Below, piece after piece: positions 58,524 through 64,000 of a stretch of 64,000 nt of DNA. The notes under the pieces were generated by a model. The model was given only the letters and a program-made list of their open reading frames with translations, was not told the origin of the DNA and searched no databases. Within the stretch, counting starts at the first letter, position 1; every line of letters begins with the position of its first letter. A program made the translations under genes and the position numbers. Source of the DNA: Rhinopomastus cyanomelas (lineage: Eukaryota; Chordata; Aves; Bucerotiformes; Rhinopomastidae); the NCBI GenBank assembly GCA_013400115.1, contig VXBP01004033.1:270539-334538 (forward strand), in the 5' to 3' direction.

Positions 58524-59698
58524 GTGTCTTCATCAGCTGGTGCCGAGCCACCACTGGTGTAACTGACAGGGAAGATGAGGATTGTGATGCTGCCCTTGTG
58601 GCTTAGTGGACTGATTCTGTCTACATAGGGCTTCATAAAATGGAAACTTCAAGTCAATATTCGTACTGTAGACAAAAGTAGGTGGAGGTGTAGCAGACAG
58701 ATGTAGGACCGCCCGGTTATTTGACAGTCTGGACTCAGCACCTGCATCTCTCATCTTCATTTGTGACTGTGGGCAAACTAGCTGGGATTACTCCTGAAAA
58801 AATAAAAAGACAGCAATGTGCTTAAGCAATTTAATTGTATATTAATTTTGGGCTTCCTGATGTTCACAATTATTGTTTTCATAATGCTGTCTCATCCAAG
58901 GCAATTAAAGAGCCTTTTCCGTAGAGGTCCTTCTAGGACAACAGACTTTTCAGAGCAGCTTGTCTGCGAGTGCTTTCTGCACCATACGAGTTCTGTAACA
59001 ATAAGGTCTGATAATGGTTTTCTTAGCTGCTTAGCAAAAGATGAGCTTTGTTCCTAAGCCCATGAACTCTGAAGTGTTCCCTCCTTGGAGAGTGCTCTGC
59101 CGAGGTAACATTTCTGCTCTTATATTTACAGGCAGAAGTTCTAATTATCTGGATGATGATAATGAATGTGTTGCTTATAACCTATTATACGGGGGATGAA
59201 AAAGCTGGAGGGTGATTGTAGATCCTGCTCTTGTCTTAAATGATGAGAAACTGAAACATAAGAATGCAGAAAATAGAGCATAAAAAATTAATGTTTTACT
59301 AATGAAACTCTTCCAGATTAAGCACAACAAGGAGAGGGAAGAGGCAAAGAAACTCCCACAGTAAACAAGTGGCACTAAAACAAGTGAGAGATTTGAATCC
59401 AACTCAGAATGCTCTATGTATAATTGATGATTAGAATCTATTTTGAATGTGCTGCTCTCTTTTCTTTGTGCTGCCAAAGCTTAACTGAGCTGTAAAATCA
59501 GGAAGGACATGAGGAAGAATTTGGGGTTTCTTTATATTTCAGTCCGTGTAAACCCAAAGTCGTGGTTTTTGTCACCGGGCTTAGTTTACATGAGTTGCCT
59601 CTAGCTGTTGATATTAGCTGTAAGTAGTTGCACTGGCATTTAAATTAAGATCTTTTGAGGTTGTTCTGTGGAAAGACAGACTGTATGGGAGAGAAGGA
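58524..59698. other. Unique non-coding stretch
   Basis: No gene or repeat family recognised. Confidence 0.55.
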
Positions 59699-59738
59699 GA
59701 GATCCCTTCCAATCTCAACTGTCAAGGGATTCTGTGGT
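59699..59738 (+). mobile_element. Probable CR1 3'-terminal remnant
   Basis: GAGATCCCTTCCAATCTCAA followed by GGGATTCTGTGGTTA resembles the last 40 bases of a CR1. Confidence 0.55.
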
Positions 59739-59754
59739 TATTAGACTTGACAAG

Positions 59755-60060
59755 GCTGGAGCATGGGCACAGACCCAAAGAGCTGTGCATGTTCAGCTTC
59801 CTCAAGAGAAACAGAGAAGGTTGGGTGGGATCTCACTGAGATCTTTGCCTTTCTTATAGAGGGCTATAAAGTAAAAAGCAAACCTGTCACAGGTAAGGGA
59901 GCAGCAAAAGGAAAACAGGCAGCAGTCTATGACCGGCCCAAGGGTGATTCCTGCTGGGTATGGGAGCAGTCAGGCACTGGAGAAGGTTTCCCAGAGAAGG
60001 TGTTGAATGTCCATCCCTAGAGCTTTTCAGACTCAGCTGGCTGTGGCCCTGAGCTAGCTT
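59755..60060 (+). mobile_element. Probable ancient CR1 ORF2 C-terminal relic
   Basis: Three spaced blocks keep the CR1 order: GTGCATGTTCAGCTTCCTCA with AAGAGAAACAGAGAAGG; GGATCTCACTGAGATCTTTG; and CAGTCAGGCACTGGAGAAGG, TTTCCCAGAGAAGGTGTTGA, ATGTCCATCCCTAGAGC. Divergence is high and no tail is found. It is probably one of the oldest pieces in the window. Confidence 0.55.
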
Positions 60061-60621
60061 TGAATTTAAGTCCGTCTTTACTGGTCTATGATTAAACATG
60101 ATTTTTTAACAATTAATGGAAGTGATATGTAACATTTTTCAAGGTCACACGTTCCTTGGTGAACATAAACCACTGTTCCTACAGTAATTAGCGTGTTGTG
60201 TTTGGGTTTTTCACTAAACAGCCTTTGGCATTTAATAGCAAAAGGAATGTTGTTGTAGCACATGCACTCCCAAATGTTGGAAATATGGTGGCATATGTTC
60301 TTTTAGTGGCATGTTTTAAGAATAACCATTAACTATTAAAATGCAATATTTGGGAGTAGTGATAAATTATGCAACGACGTCTCATCGTTCTCCTGTCTGC
60401 ATTTCATGCATCGTCTGTGCAGATTGTTTGGAAGTGGTGCTGTTGTTTCATCATTGTGTTGCTTGGCTGTTACTCATTTAAACACTGTCATGGTTTAAAA
60501 ATGCTGAATGGCAAAATTAGCCAATTAATTTAGCTAAGGTGTTAATGAGCTGAAATAAAACCAGTACTGCGAGTTGCAGGCGAAATGCAGACTAACTTGA
60601 TTTGGGGAAAAAAAGCAATGA
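60061..60621. other. Unique non-coding stretch
   Basis: No gene or repeat recognised. Confidence 0.5.
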
Positions 60622-60790
60622 GACCAGCCAACAGCATCCTGAGATGGATCAGAAGGGGGGTGGTTAGCAGATCCAGAGAGGTCCTTCTCCCCCTCTGCTC
60701 TGCCCTGGTGGGACCACACCTGGAGTATTGTGTCCAGTTCTGGGCTCCTCAGTTCAAGAGGGATGTGGAGCTGCTGGAGAGAGTCCGGCG
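60622..60790 (+). mobile_element. CR1 ORF2 portion, group B, cut by an N
   Basis: It matches 29267-29430 and 56341-56470 closely: GAGATGGATCAGAAGGGGGG, TCTGCCCTGGTGGGACCACA, GTGTCCAGTTCTGGGCTCCT, ending at GAGAGAGTCCGGCG. The next base is N and the sequence after it is not CR1, so the 3' half is missing. Confidence 0.93.
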
Positions 60791-60791
60791 N
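60791..60791. other. Single-N assembly join
   Basis: The N cuts a CR1 at almost the same part of ORF2 as the 160-N gap at 29462. The missing 3' part would be about 450 bases in a complete group B copy. Confidence 0.85.
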
Positions 60792-62582
60792 CACCCCCAC
60801 ATATAAAGACGTGCACACAAAGACATATGGAGATTCATCACAGTGTTCTTACATAACTGTGCCAAAACCTCAATGTCCAAGCCCTAAAAAGGGGAAAGAG
60901 ACTTCCAACCTTTCCTGCTTCTGTGGACGCACGGTGCTCACCAAGTTCGTACTCACATCCCTTGATGTCAGCGAGCAATTTCAAGTCCAGTTCTTTGTTC
61001 CATGGGCTTCCACACCAGCTCTCCATTTTCAAAATGCCAATTCCTGCAGCCAGGAGCAAGGGTAGGACTCTCTCCATTCCAGAAAACCGTGACCATTCAG
61101 AGTATCTCCAGCGTTCCGCACTGTCTAGATACACCCTGCTGCAGCACGGCTGCTGCAGTCCAGCTCAGGGCTGCGTACGTCCCTTCCACAACACAGATGA
61201 GAAGAAGTGGAAAAGACGGAGTCCAAACAAATAAGGTAGGGGGGAGGGCTAACCTGAAACCAAAACTGCTGGTCCAGGTCCTCCCTGTTCACAGCAGACA
61301 TAAATCAGGCTTGCAGTTGGGGCTTGCCGCTTACAAGAGCAGCAGCACTTCAACCCATAACAAACAGAGAACTGCCTCTTCCCAAAAAGGTTGCTCTGAC
61401 CTTTGGGCAGCTGGCGTGTGGCTTGTCAAATAGGTCTTCAGGAATCTTTACTGTGCTGTCTCTAATGCAGGCTGAAGTGCACTTTACTCTGGCTGAAAAA
61501 TTACACTTGAGGTGGGCTCAGTCAGTCTGTCCAGCATGAAGGCCTCCAAGAGCTGCTGATGAATGTCCCCGTGGAGGAACACGCAAGACAGTGCAGGTGG
61601 TATGACCATGATGGGGAGGTGGGAAAATCTCTTTGTGCTCCTAAAGCTCTACTCTGAAATGATCGAGGCAGGCTAAGCTGGGACTTGTAAAATACTACCT
61701 GACTTACAATGAGTGGGCTGCCAAGTGTGAGGCCATCAGTTGAAATAGAGAGCTTTTACACAGCTGTTCTCTGCTTTTAGCTCCTTAACTCTCAGCATCG
61801 TTCTGTGTTCAGTTATGTAGAACTGGGTTAGAAAACAAATGATGCTGAAGTTTGGCAGTGGAAGGGAATAACAAAAGTGAGCTCAAGCCTGTTTATTGCA
61901 TCTGCTGGTCACTCAGGTAAAGCCTCAGAATGTTTTCAGGTTCACAGCACACAGCAGCTGCATACGGAGGAGTTCTTGCTGAAAGGTTCTGTGGGGAAGC
62001 AGCTAGCAGTGCTGGCAGCTCATGTGTTGGTTAGTCTGCCTGCTTTTATTTCTGCTCCTTTCCATTCTTGAGATACATAAACTAGGAGGCTCCTCATCAT
62101 GTGTGTCTTTCCAAGGGTATCAACAACAGGCAAATGTTGTCAGCAGACTGGTTTTGAGGAGTCTGATTGTCCACAGTGGAATGGCAAGCTGTCCCCTTAC
62201 TGACTGGACCTTCTCTGCCATTGCAGTTCTTACGTTGAATGAAAGGGATGTGGCACCTTGGCAAAACACTAACAGACTCCAGACAGCAATTGGATGCGTT
62301 GGGTCTTTTAAAGCTGCTCCTGGTCGTTATGTCTCTGTGTTCAGTATTTAGTCTTAGGATTCTTGTACAGGGTTGGGGTTTTGAAAAAAGGTCTTCAAGT
62401 CATTTAGCATCATATTATCCTGTTAGCCCAAGCTAGAGAAACCGCAGGACATGGGCTTAGCCAGGAATTAATTTATCACGCTACAGTCGCACATTCAGGT
62501 GCGTTTGCTGCAGTAACACACTGGCACCAAGGCTGTGCTTTTACAGAGCTCATCATCAGGAAGCCATGAATTATGAATCATA
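60792..62582. other. Unique non-coding stretch, several overlapping open frames
   Basis: Between 60838 and 61433 several frames are open on both strands (98 codons minus, 143 codons plus). A possible first exon is listed separately. No known gene or repeat is recognised in the remainder. Confidence 0.5.
60957..61077 (-). other. Candidate first coding exon with signal-like N-terminus
   Basis: On the minus strand an ATG at 61077 with G at -3 and +4 opens MERVLPLLLAAGIGILKMES, a hydrophobic start like a signal peptide, followed by WCGSPWNKELDLKLLADIKG. A GTGAGT donor follows at once (complement of 60951-60956), and a second, GTGAGC, lies at 60936-60941. I recognise no family, and no second exon can be proposed, so this may be chance. 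Confidence 0.2.
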
Positions 62583-62913
62583 CAATCACAGAATGTAGTG
62601 GCTTGGAAGGGCCCTACTGAGGTCATCTAGGCCATCCCCCTGCAAAAAGGGACATCTCTAACTCAAACAGATTGCTCAGAGCCCCATTAAACCTGACCTT
62701 GAACGTCTGCAGAGACGGGGCCTCCACCACATCTCTAGGCAATCTGTTTCAGGGATCCACCACCCTCAGATTAAAGAACTTTTTCCTCATATCCAGCCTA
62801 AATCTGCCCTTTTCTAGCTTCAGACAGTGACCTATTATTCCACATCCTTGCGAGCAGTTCTTCTCCGACCTTCTGATAGGCTCCTTTCAGGTATTGGAAG
62901 GTTGCTACAAGGA
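62583..62913 (-). mobile_element. CR1 3' portion, group C
   Basis: CAATCACAGAATGTAGTGGC, TTGGAAGGGCCCTACTGAGG and CCCCCTGCAAAAAGGGACAT open the reversed 3' end. The minus strand then keeps the blocks for KGRFRLDMRKKFF, LRVVDP and DVVEAPSLQTFK. It is 5'-truncated at the block for the GCYLKGAYQ region. About 330 bases remain. Confidence 0.94.
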
Positions 62914-64000
62914 AGCATTGAATCCTCAGAATTCAAGAGTATGAGGCTCTTGGCACTGCTAAAAGCACCACTGAAGCCACAGACGTTTTGCCCCTGGTTT
63001 TGATGTGCACATCATTTTATGATGCTCACTTTGGAGCTGGCTTGAAAGGACTCTGCTTGATCCTCGCGCCTTGCGTTGGCCTGAGGGCTCTTTCCAGCCA
63101 AATGTCCTGACTGATGGTGGTTGAAGCATTTGCAGGTATCCAGGCTCATGCAGAAGCAGAAGCAGCCTTGAGGATGAGGAAAGGTCACAAGCTTACTCTA
63201 CAAAACAAGAAAGAAAACCTTTTTGTGATTGTTGAAATATAGTAGAAGTTCTTCTCCTTCATCTTTTCTTTGCCAGTGGATGTTACGGCTTGCTGTGTTT
63301 ACCAGCAAATTAAGCTTTCCTCTGTCAAAAGACACTGAAGGATAATAGATCATCCACATAATGGGAGGAAAATCTCAGAAATACAGGATTTAGAAAGGTT
63401 TTTTCCTGTCTGTTGTCAAGTGAGTGTCTTTAAGACATTCGGAAGGGTTGAAAATTTTCCACCTTTAGTCCCATGACTTCTGTGCAGCTGCATCCTACAG
63501 GTCAGGGATTGCAGAGTCTGAAGACATGGCCATGCCTAAAGGATTCAGTGATCTGCATCTGTGTAGAAAAGGCTTCACTGGTGAAGCTCCACACAAACTG
63601 CCCAAGGCCATGGGATGCTGAGGTACCACGAGCGAGTAAACGTTGTACCATGGAGGAGTATGAGCAAGGGAAACTCTGGTCAGGAGGAGGAAAATGCAGT
63701 TGTCTTGTCTCCCTTGCTGATCAGCTGGTGTTCCCTCTTTCAAGTTAGTGTGGTGTTCTGAAGAGGCATCAAGTCGCTGGTCCATCTGTTTGATAACTTC
63801 AGAAAAAGATGCAAGGACCCTACAGAGCAAAGCAGTTCCTCCCACCCTGCTGACAAGGGACGTGTGAATTTTCCATACAATGTCCAAGAGTTTCTCCTGG
63901 TCTCTTGGCCTTTGTGATAACCTGTGGAACAGAATTCCACCAGCTGTTGTGTGTGTTTGGCTGGCTCTCCTCTTGGCCTGTCCTGTGCAGAAGGATAAGC
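62914..64000. other. Unique non-coding stretch to window end
   Basis: No gene or repeat family recognised. Frames at 63473-63748 (+) and 63495-63887 (-) overlap and have no known domain. Confidence 0.55.

Noticed and set aside
61002..61433. 143-codon plus-strand frame
   Set aside because: No recognisable domain. It overlaps other open frames on both strands, as expected of stop-poor sequence.
1..64000. tRNA, rRNA, endogenous retrovirus or mitochondrial insert
   Set aside because: No cloverleaf with A and B boxes, no rRNA blocks, no LTR pair or retroviral motifs, and no mitochondrial gene segments were recognised by eye; a database scan could still find short or old ones.

Overview
This is nuclear DNA from a bird. 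The sequence is packed with CR1 retrotransposons (chicken repeat 1, the dominant avian LINE) in both orientations, has short microsatellites and has no bacterial features: no operons, ribosome binding sites, CRISPR or dense ORFs. By a rough hand tally about 45 CR1 pieces cover about 11 kb, or about 17% of the window. That is dense for a bird and would fit a lineage with a CR1 expansion, but I cannot name the species. One 160-base N gap and five single-N joins show a draft assembly; four of the five single Ns and the long gap cut CR1 copies.

CR1 carries an ORF2 protein (endonuclease then reverse transcriptase) and ends in a short 3' tail repeat. Nearly all copies here are 5'-truncated and keep only the ORF2 C-terminus and 3' UTR. 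I sorted them by 3' end. Group A has a TGATACTGTG tail and a GATGTTAGATGTT motif. Group B ends with TCTTTCGAGGTCCCTTCCAA and an ATTCTGTGATT tail. Group C has a GCTTGTTGCAGGGGGTTGG motif and an ATTCTATG tail. Group D has a GATCATCAAGTCCAAC-type end. Group E has a GGCTCAGGTTGGAAGGGACC-type end. A few older pieces could not be grouped. These letters are mine, not database names.

Layout. 1-6 kb is mostly unique with a 19-bp tandem repeat (2.9 kb) and a duplicated block around a single N (4.3 kb). 6.3-7.2 kb holds the longest CR1, with the reverse transcriptase core. 8-18 kb has scattered CR1s, a CpG-rich stretch with a possible exon (13.1 kb) and a 35-bp minisatellite (14.7 kb). 20-27 kb has fewer CR1s, an AT-rich inverted repeat (21.2 kb) and an open stretch with a TATA motif (25.1-25.7 kb). 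27-36 kb is a CR1 cluster around the assembly gap. 36-54 kb is mixed, with a possible exon (44.7 kb), a CR1 fragment between 28-bp direct repeats (46.7 kb) and a purine-rich tract (47-48 kb). 54-60.8 kb is the second CR1 cluster. The rest is unique apart from one CR1 at 62.6 kb.

I found no gene I can name. The window looks intergenic or intronic. Three short coding-like stretches are listed at low confidence. I see no clear new biological system; the most distinctive items are the direct repeats around a CR1 3' fragment, the juxtaposed CR1 pairs and the unidentified exon candidates.
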